A stretch of 64,000 nucleotides of DNA from positions 1 to 64,000 of the forward strand of contig DF237143.1 in NCBI GenBank assembly GCA_000708835.1. The letters are read 5' to 3'. Positions 1 to 11,457 of the stretch are shown piece by piece. The position numbers and the translations under genes were made by a program. Below the pieces are notes generated by a model. The model did not search any database. It was not told where the DNA came from and saw only the letters and a list, made by a program, of their open reading frames with translations. How positions within the stretch are numbered: the stretch's first letter is position 1; each line of letters starts with the position of its first letter. Source of the DNA: Klebsormidium nitens (lineage: Eukaryota > Streptophyta > Klebsormidiophyceae > Klebsormidiales > Klebsormidiaceae).

Positions 1-72
1 GGCAGCGTGTGACCCTGTCCAACCGTCACACATAAAATAACTCCAGACCGTAATGACACAAATGCGACCGTC

Positions 73-487
73 GTACCAGGATGATGTCACTTTTCTCTTT
101 AGACAATTTCATACACCATCCTGGTACAAGCCAAGAATGGTTGAGTTGTCCGGCTCGCGCCGGGGTTCACAGCTGTACCAGGATGATGTAAGTTCAAGCT
201 GGTCAAATTTTATACACCATCCTGGTACAATAGTGAAATCCGAGTCCGTACCAGCATGGTGCATGAAATCTCTATAGAAACAACTTACATCATCCTGGTA
301 CATCTGTGAACCCCGGCGCGAGCCGGACAACTCAACCATTCTGAGCTTATACCAGGATGGTGCATGAAATCTCTATAGAAAGAATTTACATCATCCTGGT
401 ACGGCTACCATGAACCCCTGCGCGCCTGAGCTTGTACCAGGATGGTGCGTGAACTTTGACCAGCCTGAACTTACATCATCCTGGTAC
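73..487. repeat. Foldback array of ~54-bp palindromic units (GTACCAGGATG family)
   Basis: Five units, at about 73-127, 174-228, 248-301, 349-402 and 434-487, each begin with a version of GTACCAGGATG and end with its reverse complement CATCCTGGTAC, so each is flanked by short inverted repeats. The units face each other in a larger foldback: 135-170 is an exact 36-base reverse complement of 306-341. Related units recur at 1470-1523 and 1670-1723. No open frame of substance spans them. They look like a small non-autonomous foldback or MITE-like family; the mobilising enzyme is unknown. Confidence 0.75.
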
Positions 488-938
488 AGCTGTGAACCCC
501 GGCGCTTCAAAATTCCCGGCTGACATTGGACTTTACACGTATATCGACACTCTTCAGCCTATCATAATACAGCTTGTTCAAGCCCCCTGATGTACCAATA
601 TGATGTCAACTCTTCTTTTAGGATCAATTCCGATCGCAAATCAAGCAGAATTCCATAAGAAACGTTCGTCCTCCAATAACATCAAACTTAACCGTTAAGT
701 TTGGACATGATAGCATGACAAACTTCCTGTCAATGACGCTGTTAAGGCGGGCCGAATCTGTAGACACTGCTCGCCCAGCGGCTACCTCGGCAAGCAGAGC
801 GGGAGTGCTGGCTGTGCGGTCACGCCCCAAGTACTCCATGTCAACGACGATTGCAGCAGACCGGAAAGTCAAATTGTCCTCGTACAGGTCCCCGATGTCT
901 AACAATCAATCTGCATCACATCAATTGTAGGGATTCTG
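488..938. other. Non-coding stretch, no gene recognised
   Basis: This lies between the foldback array and the 3' end of the primase-like coding region. Short open frames exist on both strands (624-905 minus, 715-930 plus), but neither shows a recognisable domain. The minus one could be downstream sequence of the primase-like gene. Confidence 0.4.
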
Positions 939-2130
939 CTAAAAACGGTTCAATGTCAAGAATGATTGGAATGCTTGTAAGTTCACCTTGTCCCACTCCG
1001 CTCTCCCCGGGAAGACCTTGACAACCAACTTTTGCAATGTTGGACAAGCAAGTACAAGCTCCAGGGCATCGTCATGAAGGTCCGTGTTGGTGCTGAAGCA
1101 CAGTGCGTAAATCTTGCCGTCAGATGCGAGATGGCATGTCAGGTTTTGGCGGCCGTCATGCACGCGTCCCGTGTAGCAGGGCTCAGACCGATCGGTGTAG
1201 TTGAACCGACCAGGGCCTTCCGGATAGGCCGTGGGATGAAGCTTCTCCCGCAACAAGGTCAACATACGCTCCCTCACGAACGCGCTGTTCTCAGGAGTGC
1301 GGTCATCGAAAGCTGTCAGCTGCTTTGGGTCAGATGGACCCTTGTACAACTTGGCCGGCAGCGTGAATGGGACCTTTGTTATCCGGCAATCCTGCAAAAA
1401 TACAACCTTGATTGGTCAAGCTCGACCAAGGTTCAACATACGAGGGCCGCTAAAAACCAAGAGACTGTTGTACCAGGATCATGTTGATACAGACTGGTCA
1501 AAATTCGTGCACCATCTTGGTACGAGCTTGGAATGCTTGAAGTTTTCGGCTGGCGCCGGGGTTCACATCTGTACCATGATAATGTCAGTTCCCTGGCCAT
1601 ATTCATGCACCATCGCTTCTGGCACTGATGGGCTTTACCCACGCTCGTACAACAATCAGATTCGAGTTCGTACCAAGATGGTGTATGACGTTTGACCACT
1701 TATAGTATACATCAGCATGGTACAACTTCACGAGGAGCATCCTCGAGCAAACACTCACCTCAGGCGACGGCAACCACGTCACCAATGCATCCTTCCACGT
1801 GTGGGCCGGATCGAGAAATTGAAGGACGCTCTCCGGCTTCTCAACTTTTGCACTCCCCGGGGTGCGCCACTCCCGGTCCCTCGTGTACACATCCAGGTCC
1901 AGAAGGTCGGCTACCTTGGGCTCCCAGAGCATCAGCCGCTTCTTTAAGCGGACAGCATAGTCCTTGGCCCCGTCCAACAGGTTTGACAAAAACACCAGCT
2001 GGGGCCCCGTCTGATTGATCGTCAAATGCATGCTGAACTTTGTCTGACCCCCACTCTGCATCCAGACAAAGTTGTCTGGGGCGAGTCTGATGCCGTACTC
2101 GGCTTCAAACACGATTGTCGTCCACTTCTC
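939..2130 (-). CDS. PrimPol-like archaeo-eukaryotic primase, partial (C-terminal two exons)
   Basis: Two exons can be joined: 1759-2130 and 939-1391, with a GAG|GTGAGT donor, a TTTTTGCAG acceptor and phase 0 on both sides, ending at a stop at 939. The first exon holds a segment resembling PrimPol motif II (QTKFSMHL, compare human KFSRHL). It is followed by a motif III-like segment (DLDVYTRDREWR...SAK, compare VDLGVYTRNRNFR). The second exon holds a Cys/His knuckle (PCYTGRVH ... ALCFS) like the C-terminal zinc region of PrimPol. In the family these act as primase and DNA polymerase. The N-terminal DxE catalytic motif is not in these exons, so the gene is incomplete here or degraded. The intron 1392-1758 contains foldback repeats. 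Host PrimPol, an integrated DNA-virus remnant or a mobile element are all possible. The family call is from memory of motifs. Confidence 0.5.
1470..1723. repeat. Foldback units inside the intron of the primase-like gene
   Basis: Units at 1470-1523 and 1670-1723, plus a worn one near 1571-1615, match the palindromic units at 73-487. They sit inside the predicted intron 1392-1758, so the element family either inserted into that intron or makes up much of it. Confidence 0.65.
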
Positions 2131-2574
2131 CTATCTTCTGCATATGATTGCCAAGTACTGGGCGACCGAATCTCCGATTTGCATTTGAGGATCAGTTTGT
2201 CCTTTACGTACGGGATATCCAGCATTGATAAGCTTCTCCAACGTTTCTGGCCGGGATTTCATGCCGGATTGATGGCGATTGAATGCTTTTGTTAGGAGTA
2301 TATCCTCTCGATTGCGATTATAGTAGTCTCTGGCGGTCTTTATATGGCGATCCGGGTGCCTTTTCCCATATTCTCGCATTGATTTACAAATAGAACACAA
2401 GCACGAGCGCAAATCGTCGCTGTACGAATTGATACCGGATACTTGAAGCGTCATAAAGCCTCGTAGAATACATTCAGAAAAAAAAGTACAATCTCCGAAC
2501 GAGCGCGTTTTTCTCAAAAATAAAATGTTCGTCACACAGATCAGTGCCCCAGCCTCACAGCCCAGGCCCCACAT
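2131..2574 (-). CDS. Possible upstream exon/ORF of the primase-like gene, unrecognised
   Basis: This 147-codon minus-strand frame begins with ATG at 2574 and stops just before the acceptor of the primase-like exon. It contains a CxxC pair (CLCSICK) followed by a basic, tyrosine-rich stretch (ARDYYNRNREDILL), and reads like real protein in its middle part only. No splice donor linking it convincingly to the next exon was found. It may be a separate small gene of the same element, an exon with a wrong frame end, or a chance frame. The rest of 2575-2778 shows nothing more. Confidence 0.25.
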   Translation of the reverse strand: MWGLGCEAGALICVTNILFLRKTRSFGDCTFFSECILRGFMTLQVSGINSYSDDLRSCLCSICKSMREYGKRHPDRHIKTARDYYNRNREDILLTKAFNRHQSGMKSRPETLEKLINAGYPVRKGQTDPQMQIGDSVAQYLAIICRR

Positions 2575-2778
2575 CCCTCTGCTGTCTTTCTCTCGAACTA
2601 CTTTCAGTGCAAGAAGTTTCAGTGTTTCTGGCGGGAGTCAGAAGGTTTGGGCGTATAAAGGCACTACAAAGCATCGCCAAGTTACATAGGTTGTACGTTT
2701 GAAACAGGCGTGATTAATGAGCAGCTGTCTGGTACACGTTCTTTTTTCTCTGCCCTGCAAAGTAGGGTCAGCGGGCGC

Positions 2779-5281
2779 ATGGCACGGGTTACAGAAAGTC
2801 ACCTGCATGCAGAGAATGTTGCACCGGATAAAAGCTTCCGAGACCTGGTGCCCATGGGCCATAGGGAAGAGGGGCAGCACCCGAAAGAGGAGATCGTGCA
2901 CAAGAACCCGCTGCTGAGGGTGCTGAGCCTGCAGGCGTTCCGCTCAAAGTCGGCCAAGAAGGGCACTGTGGCAGAGGAGCATGAGGTGGCCCCGCGCCCG
3001 TCGAGAAGGAGCTTAACCCTGCTGCCGTTCAAGCGACGGGCCTCGTTGGACCGGAAACAAGTAGGGGATAAGAAGGAAGGGATCGAGCACAAACAAGTCG
3101 TGGACGAATCCCCTTCTTTGGACGCTGAGTTATCGGAAGAGGAGGGTGAACTCAGCGCCCCCAGTGATGACATCATGTGTACAGAGCCAGCGGGGGCGGC
3201 AGCGCATCCGGAAGGCAGTCAAAAGGGGCTGGTGCCACGAATGCTTGGGCTGTTGAGGAGTGGGTTAGCAGCAACCGGCGACTTGACCAAGCTGCAAGTG
3301 CCCCCCCAATTCAACATGCCCAAGAGCCAGCTGCAGCTGTATGGAGAGGCCATCTATGCTTGCAACCAGGTGAGAGGTCGCGGATATTGAAGCAGGCGCT
3401 AATCTGATTATTGAGCTGAAAACAAGGACAACTATGCATGCATTGATGTCACCTCACATTTGGTTTATGGAAGTAGAGGGTTCCTTCGTTGAAGAGTTAG
3501 GTGGTGAAGTCCCCCAATGTGCTTATTTCATGATCTATCTTGAGGAGTATTGACGAACGCTCCCCTTTATATATCAGCGGTGCACCAATGTAGCACAAGG
3601 CGTTCCCAAGGAATATTCTTCGTCTGACTGCCCCATGGCTGCCAGATTCTCTATGCTGCAATTTCCTGATCCTGCATGCTGATCACCTGTGAGGAAGGAT
3701 TCTTGTGTTGTAGATATCTAGGTACAATTGTACACCTGATACGGTTTTGGGCTTACGGGTTTATCACTCCTTCTCTTGCAGACATTCCTTGCTGCGTGTA
3801 CCGAGGGGGCTTCCCCGCTCGATCGCCTCCTCGCTGTCGTCCGGTGGCACCTGTCCACCGTGCGCTCTCCTCTCTTTGGGAAAGCCCCGTACAACCCCAT
3901 CGAGGGTGAGACCCACCACGTGTCTGCGGGGGGACTGCGCCTGCTAGCCGAGCAGGTCTCGCACCACCCCCCCGTTTCTGCCATTTATGCTTCCCACCCC
4001 TCCAAGCAGACTCGCGTGCTCTGGCAGCACCAGGCCGCGCCGCGATTCACGGGAAGTGCAGTGGAAGTCGCAATCAGGGGGCGGCGGCGCCTCTTCCTGG
4101 ATGCGCATGGGGAGGTCTACGAGCTGGACTCTCCGAACCTGAGCTTCCGGTTGCTGCCGACGCCCCTTGCGCAGTGGACAGGGCACACGCGGGTGGTGTG
4201 CGAGGCTTCGGGGCTGGTGGCGCTCGTGCATTTCAGGGCCAAGGGAGCGTTTGGGTGGGGGAAGGGCCAGGGCGTAAGCGGGAAGGTGGGCAGGCTGGGG
4301 GCCGACGGCGGAATAAAGAAGGGAGGGGAGATGCTGACCATCGAGGGCCACTGGGACGGGTGAGCAAGGCGTGCTCGTTCTCATGTCGGATATTTTCGAG
4401 CCCTGTTTGAAAACATTTTCGAAACATGGTCGAGATACCAAAGCAAAATCTGAATGGCCTGGCGCCCAGTATGTCGATCTTTTGGTACCATTATTTCAAG
4501 TCAACTGAAGGTATCACATGAGTTGAAGTCGCTTGGGCACTCGAGAGGTGATAACACGTAGTTCAGTAGAGAACTTGTTAAAGAGCCTGGAACAGTTATA
4601 ATATCTTAGCACTAATTGCATCACTGGTGGACCAAATGGTTCTCCAAGACGATAATGGGAGACGGATTTGCACGGGATTTCTACGTACAAAACGATGTGA
4701 AGAGGGCTTAGGAGAGGCGCGCCCAGTCGAAGTGAACAGGTCTTCGTGAGAAGATCGAACCTTCAAGAGAAACGAACTTGCTCTTGAGGCCTCTTTCGGG
4801 GTGTTGGTACTGGCACTCTGATAACATTTTGGTCATCAATTGCATGGGTAGCATTTGTACAGGCTTTCTGCTTATTAGATAGGGCCGCATTCAGATGCCG
4901 CCGTGCTGAACACGCTCTCTTCACTTCTTCAGGCTGGTCCACTACTCCGTGAAAGGAAGTAAGAAGTCGATGACCCTCCTGTACGACAGCGCCGCAGCGC
5001 TCCGCGGCATCCACGCTCCGCAAGTCGCTTCCAAGACCGACGTGGCACAGCTGGAGTCGTGCCGCGTGTGGGCGCCCCTCTCCAAGGCTCTTCTCGCCAG
5101 CGACTGGGAGACTGCGCGGAAGACGAAGAAGGGAATCGAAGACAGGCAGCGGCGGATCAGGCGGGAACGGAAACAAGGCGGCGGCGCTTTTGTGCCTGCC
5201 TATTTCAGAGAGAAGGAACCGGGGGAGTGGGTGTGGAAGGGGCCAGGAACGGAGGTGCAGGATGCTCCGCTGGTTTTCTGA
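2779..5281 (+). CDS. Oxysterol-binding protein-related protein (short ORP)
   Basis: This lipid-transfer protein of the OSBP/ORP family is expected to move sterols or phosphoinositides between membranes at contact sites. Three exons join in frame: 2779-3369, 3782-4359 and 4933-5281 (donors GTGAGA and GTGAGC, acceptors TTGCAG and TTCAG), giving 505 aa. Residues 1-145 are charged and low-complexity, with no PH domain. The ligand-binding region starts near residue 150 (LQVPPQFNMPKSQLQLYGE), with the family fingerprint EQVSHHPP at about 254-261. It ends with the usual basic segment and W-rich tail (FVPAYFREKEPGEWVW). The length and missing PH domain resemble plant ORP3/ORP4-type proteins. The start is the first ATG in the open frame; an upstream exon cannot be excluded. 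The next gene (RRP41) is convergent. Confidence 0.9.
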
Positions 5282-6982
5282 TTGTTTACATTTGTTACAA
5301 TTGCGGCACACGAAAATCTATAGGGGATTGTTGAGCATGCTTTTCCGACCAGCCCAGAATGCTTGATTGTTTGTTAGTTACCTGAGCCTCAGTTTGTACA
5401 GATTTGATAGAACGCTGTTTAGATACATCCGTTGAGTATGGAGAGTCGCAAATAATGGTCGGTACCACCTTCATTCTGGCTCGGAAATGAGCTTTGACGT
5501 TTGGAGAGTTCTAATCCAATTACAAAAGATCGCGAAATAAAACCAAGGTTTTTGTCCGGCAAAATGGAACACAATATATAGGACTAAATACACTAGAGCT
5601 CTTTACCAACACTTTTGCTAACATTGAACATGTTCGCCATGAGGAAAATAAGTTGTAGCTCGACATACACTGACTTTTTGGACCTTCTGACCGATCAGAT
5701 ACTTCAACCTTGCATGTGTCGGATTCGCCGTATACATAGTACACCATTTTTAGCCTGTGCTATTCAATCATCTGGTTACGGACGCGGTCGCACCAAATTA
5801 ATCTGGTACGTACGTCTCCATGACCAGGCTTGAGAACTACACCCGGTCGCGGGTGCCTGGGCTGCATGATGAGCCCTGATGTATGATCGGCTGCCTGGCC
5901 GCCGGCCGTGCGGTGGCAACATGCATGGTGCCTTGACTCTGAGTCCAATGGCTTGGCCGGACTGTTATAGTATGGAAGCTAGTCACTGAGTGACTTAATT
6001 ATCTGCACCTGCATGTTGGCAAATTATGCTGAACAGACTCTGAGGTTACAAAACATTCGAACAGCTATATGTATGTTGTAGTGACTTCAACTAGCTGGAT
6101 CGCGCACGGCGGGTCAAGTCGAAACGTACCTCAATCATAAGTTGAATGCGTATCAGTGTGTGGCCCGCGCGCGGGAGCTGGCATGACAGTGATCGACACG
6201 TACATATTTGCAATGCTGGCCGGAGCTAGCGCGCTTACCAACTTAGTGTCTGGCCAGGCGCGACCGGTCGGATGCATGATCCGGTCGCGCCCCATATTTA
6301 CATACGATTAGTTGACGCATGCATGGTGTCCACTGTGAATGATCGTGTCGATCGATCTCAAATTTCCATCGGTCGACTTTGTGCATAGACTTTATATTGA
6401 ACCGGATCGAACTGGCATATATAAGTGATGAAGCGACAGATGTGGCAGCAATCCGCATAACCAAGTACATCCTTCATAGGTTAGAATCATGCAGCGGCTG
6501 CGGCCGCCACAAAGTATATGACTGCATAACATCTCGTGTTTGTTTCAACGTCTTTTTTACGACTCGCAACCCAAGCCTGCTCGATGGCCTACTTCATAGT
6601 CGGATCACTATGCCGTGCAAGCGTGGGCCCTGCTAAGTTCCAAGCTGAAGTACTGCTGAAATACTTTGGACTCGAGGACAGCGTCTCTTCCAGCACCCGC
6701 TTGCCTTTCGGGCCCAGCTTCTCGTGAGGCCATCTTCATTTCGTTCTTAGTCTTGTCAAAACAACCAAGTGAGAATGCCCAACATCTCACAGCCCGACCC
6801 TAATCAACCTCTTAAGAGCTGGCTTCTTTTCGGCGGGTCTTGCTGTCCACTTTACCGCTTGAAAACGGGCGCCGTGGTTGGCGGATTAGTAGCCGTGTAT
6901 CGGATCAGTGGTTAGAGGGAGCCGCGCGTTAGTCGCCCGCTTGCTCCGAGACGGGGAAGCATCTTTGCGCAGGCTGGATCAC
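5282..6982. other. Intergenic, no gene recognised
   Basis: This is the convergent interval between the ORP 3' end and the RRP41 3' end. It contains GC-rich patches with repeated GGTCGCG and GTACG words around 5770-5860 and 6240-6300. Only short unsupported open frames are present. Confidence 0.6.
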
Positions 6983-9900
6983 TCACAGCCGCACGGGGCC
7001 TCGCACCACGGCTTGTTTCCGGGTGTGCTCGAGCAAAGCCTGGACAAGAAACGAGAAGGCCCGGTTGCTCGACTCTATCGACCCGCTAAAGGACCACAAC
7101 TCAGACGTTCCATAAGATACAGCCAAAAATCTCGGGTTTACGCACGGCAAGAAGGCGGTCACCCGGCGCGGCTTGGGCTACCAGGAGGCAGGGCACGCAT
7201 CGGTAGTGGCGTCGCATGGAAAGGAAGATTGCGTCTCGACCCTCTCGACACATCCGAAGTCTGACCAAGTAAGAGGTTCCCGGAAGCGCCCAGTCCTGTC
7301 GAGGCCGTTCCGACATTGGGCATCCGGACAGAAGCAGCACTCAAAGCTCTACTTCTCTCTTGGAAGGATTCTGCGGCAGGGCTCGTCGGCCCTTTTCGAA
7401 GAACTTTCGACATCAGACAACATCGAAAAAGAATGGTCGAAATCAGTCCGGAAATCCATATTTAGGCAGTCCGCCATGCGTACCTGGCGCATGTGCGCTG
7501 CGATGGCCTTGCAGCCGTCCATGGCCAGGCCCAGCACCGCCTCGAACGTGTCCAACGGCAGCTTCGAGTCCATCTGCACGAGGGGAACACAAGCGACTTC
7601 ATCATTGCGTTCCTTCTTGTGCGTCTCTTGCTCAGTCTCTCTTGGGGCCCTTCACTTCACGAGTGCAGCGCAGGTTACTTTCAGACGGGTAGAATGGCCA
7701 GAGCGTGTCCGGTTACCCCGGCTTCGAGCCCTAACTATTGCTGCATCAGAAGGAGAACATACAAACGGGGCCCAAGGCAATCTCCTAAGCTCCAAGCCGC
7801 GGGGCTATTGTGAAGCAGTGGTGCCCTTTGACGAAGGCGAAAACAACTCCTCGAAGGACCGCCGCACGTTCGAACACGTAGTCCTTAACCAACACCCCGT
7901 CCAAGACATTTGAAACCAGTTGCTACTTCCCTTTGCGGCAGCTCGCTACCAGCGAGAATCTTTTAAATTCAAAAAGGTCCCGTTCTGTGCGTGCCTGCGA
8001 TCGACCTCGAAACAAGCGTTGAGCTCCCGTGGGGGTCCCCTTTTTCGCTGAGCGCTCCTCAAAAAGCAATGGTCACATGACTGTGAGAACGTTGCAAACG
8101 GACCTTCCGCTACCTACAAAGCAAGCTGCTTTAAGCAGAGCTGTGGGAAAAGCTGGCAGCTACGTCGATGCAGTTCACCTCACCTGCAGTAGCGTCACTT
8201 TCTCTGCTTTCGGAAGGAGGGCCACCGTGAGGTCGGGACCGCCGGCGCTATCTTCGACGTAGTTCAGATCTGGCAGAGAATTCAAGTAGGTGAGCGGAGA
8301 GGAGATGGGTGGCTACCCACATGGCCACCCTTCTTGTATTCTTCGAGCGCTTCAAGGCCGCTGAGAAGGCGGATGCATCACAATGCGCGTTTGTTGTGTC
8401 GGGTACCGGGACGGAACCTCTCTCATCAACGAAGAATCGGCGGTTTACAAGCTGAAGGGGGAGACGCGACTCGAGCATAGACAGAGTCCACCGGTCTGCC
8501 CACATCAACAGAGTTCGAAACTTGGATCTTGAAGAGGCCCTCGTCTAGACCAAAGTGCCGGCCAGAAAGGGGCGGAATACGATTCAATACCAACGTTTCA
8601 AGACGAAAAGCTCGCTCCTCATTGAAACGACCTTCCGAGTTCGCAGCAGTCTCGTTCCGTTCCAAAACCCACATTCCGCTGCTTTTCCAATCCTTGGAAA
8701 CGTGACGCAGCCTTGCATCCAACACCCATCAGATCCGCTGCCGACCGCTGGTCTACTGTGTCATCGTCGCCAGTGACGATACATGAGCCGTCCAATGACG
8801 AAGCCGTTCGATCAACCGAGTGCAACCATCGGCCGAATCAACCGGGCACAAGCGGATTCCAGGTCGGGCCGCAAATTTGATGAAGAGACTCGCCATTAAG
8901 TTACTCACCGAGGAGGGGCGTTCCGTTGAGGTAGCCCGCCGCGCAGGATGCGACCAAGTCCCGCATGGGCACCCCTGCATCCGCGAGCGCCAGCGTGGCT
9001 GCGTTGATGCACGCGGCGCGCGTGCCTGCGGACAAATCACGCGTATCATTATCTCTCGCCCAGCGACACTGTAGCGGTCAACACGTCCGCTTCTCCGCGA
9101 TTCGAACCCTCTGCGAGGGAACTGCGCGAAAGGTGGCTTTCTTTCACCACTTTTGATTGCGGAGGCCGTTCACTTGATTGCTTCCTGCTTTTGACCGAAC
9201 GAGAGAGTTGCTTCTCTTCTTCGTCTCCCCCTACTGATGCCTCTTTCGAATTTCTTCTCCGGGAACAGTTTGCAAGTCAGCGTCGTAGCTTTCTACTGCT
9301 TTGAAGGAAACGAGGGCCAAGATCGGCTTCCGGCCCAAACTGGAGCGGGACTTGCGAGAAATTTTCGATACGGGTTGCTCTCCGACTCCGCCAAAGATCG
9401 AAGGGCGTGATGGTATCCTTTCGAGAGTGCTCTTCTTTCGGCATACATACTACCCGGCGGGGTGAAAGGGACTGCTTACCTCCATCCGCCTGTAGTACTT
9501 GCACGTAGATGTCAATCTGCAGACAAAGCGCGGGAAGATCTCAGCAAATAATCGAATTGAACACGGACCTGAAACCCGATTGGTTTAACCCAATTGTCCT
9601 AAATCGCATCGCGATTCAATGATAAACGGGCAAGCTGAGCATCCAAACAAGCAAATCTGAGCATCCTTGCCATAACTCGTGGCAGCGATACGGTTCGAAC
9701 GTATGCAACATCTCCCTGCCACAACACCGAAAAGAAATTGTTTTTCAGCACTTGGTGAAGTCAACTAACTGACGGATGAAAGCGGTACTGGACACAGGCA
9801 GCACTGGCCGCAAATGCTTAATGCTTCTTCAATGTAATCGCCTAAAATGTGGCCCGAAACGTGTGGCTGGGGTGAAAGTAGGGGGGCGTCGCCCGAGTGT

Positions 9901-11457
9901 GCACCTGCGTCCTTGGCAGGAGGTGCGTGAGGATCGCGGCCTCCATGCTCTGACGGATCACCAAGGACAGCTCCACCGACCGCCTGCAGAACAGGCAGGA
10001 CTCATGCTCCATCCTCGGAAAATCTGCCTCAGGCGGATTTCAACCTTCTGCCGCTCTTCAGAGCGACTTGAATCGGATCCTTTTCAATGGATTTTGGAGG
10101 ACTGGAAGCTCATCTCAGCAACCGGACGTCCTGTTGTAGTCAGCACTTTTCAGATTCTCTATCTCAAGCACGTCTTAAAAAGCGTCATCAGTGTTCTCTA
10201 ATAGAACAGACCAACTTCTGTACCTGTCTCCTTTTGGCCGCCGCCGGCGCTCCCCCGTGCTGAACGTGGCCATGCTGTACTCGCAGTGGACCAAGGCGCG
10301 GTCATGGAGGGACTGCGACCGCTGGCTCACCTGCAACAACACCGGGTGTCAAATCGACCTCGAGAAGTGCTGAAGAAGCAAGGGCACCATCTTTTACTCA
10401 AGCCTCAGAATATAAATTGTACGATTTGGGTTGTACCTCTGTAGGCTCAAATCACGAAACGTTGAAACACGATTTTGTCAAAAGCATAAGTTTTGTCAGG
10501 CATCTGACGATGCTTCATATTTGTTCCTGCGCACTGAGTCCTTGTCACTGTTTCCAATGTTTAAGGGGACGATTGAAAACCCCCGCTTTTGACCTCGTGC
10601 TGCTGGGAAGGCCTCTAGATGCCAGACACGGAAAGGGTGCCTGTTTCAGCAGTTGCTCAGATCTCTTTGCTGAGGCCTCGATTCCAGCAAGAGAAGGGGA
10701 CTCGGACTAGTGTGTGGTGTCCCTCACTTCGTGTGGCCCATACACGGTTGCGAGGACTTTGGTGTTGCCCATCTCGAGGTAAGCGGATCTGCAGCACCAG
10801 CAGACATGTGAGACCTCCACATCGAAGTTCTCCTCAATGACCACAACTGCTCGCTGTCAGATGTCGGAGGTCATTCTAAAGAAAGCTCAATCACCCCAAG
10901 TGTCACAAGTGGTACAAAAGGCTCGATCTCTGTCACCGGCACCAGGGGCAATAATAATACTGACTGGCCAGAAAGTATAGGAAGAGCATATGTGAAATTG
11001 GCAATGCCAGCGTACTTCGGTTTATGGTGAGAAGCAGGCGTCTCCACGTTCACAAAGAAAACCGACCCAAAAAAGTCTCTGAAAGCTTTTTGAGTAAGCA
11101 TGGTCGGTTCGAAGATCATCAACAGCTGCGGCCGGAACACGGCGAGCTGCTATGGTGCTCATGAGAAGAGCTTGCACCGTACTCACCCGTCTGCTCTATG
11201 CAACACCGCCAGCTCACACTTGAGCTGACGGACCTGCACAAAGGGATCATCATGATCATCTTGATGGGGGAAGAAATCGAAATGCTGCATAGCATTGCAC
11301 ATGTGGACGAAATGCACTTCAAAACAGGGTCGACTTCCCAAACTTCCTAAGATCCATGAATGAGTGCGACGATGGGTGAGTCGCGCCAGCTGAAAGCGTT
11401 CACCTCTTTGGGCCTGCGGCCGTCCAGGCGGAGCCCCTCAGGGCTGACGTACTCCAT
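6983..11457 (-). CDS. RRP41: Exosome complex subunit RRP41 (RNase PH-like)
   Basis: Core ring subunit of the RNA exosome, which degrades and trims RNA 3' ends. Ten exons join with correct phase: 11404-11457, 11187-11233, 10728-10788, 10224-10330, 9905-9983, 9480-9516, 8909-9025, 8184-8269, 7484-7573 and 6983-7039. The product is 244 aa, the usual plant length. It starts [16 protein letters not shown]. It continues through [20 protein letters not shown] and the phosphate-site-like GTR at about 129-131, to [14 protein letters not shown] with Asp168, Asp174 and Asp180. Those residues are kept in phosphorolytic RNase PH proteins. The last exon encodes [14 protein letters not shown], a good match to the family's end. 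Introns are long (up to about 1.2 kb) compared with exons of 37-117 nt. The gene is divergent from the DUF1997 gene. Confidence 0.93.

Noticed and set aside
73-487. CRISPR-like array of regularly spaced repeats
   Set aside because: The units are palindrome-ended, vary in spacing, are arranged in opposite orientations, and lie in an intron-rich eukaryotic genome.
7173-7913. 246-codon plus-strand open frame
   Set aside because: It overlaps the antisense of RRP41 exon 9 and introns and has no coherent domain; the minus-strand exons explain the conserved part.
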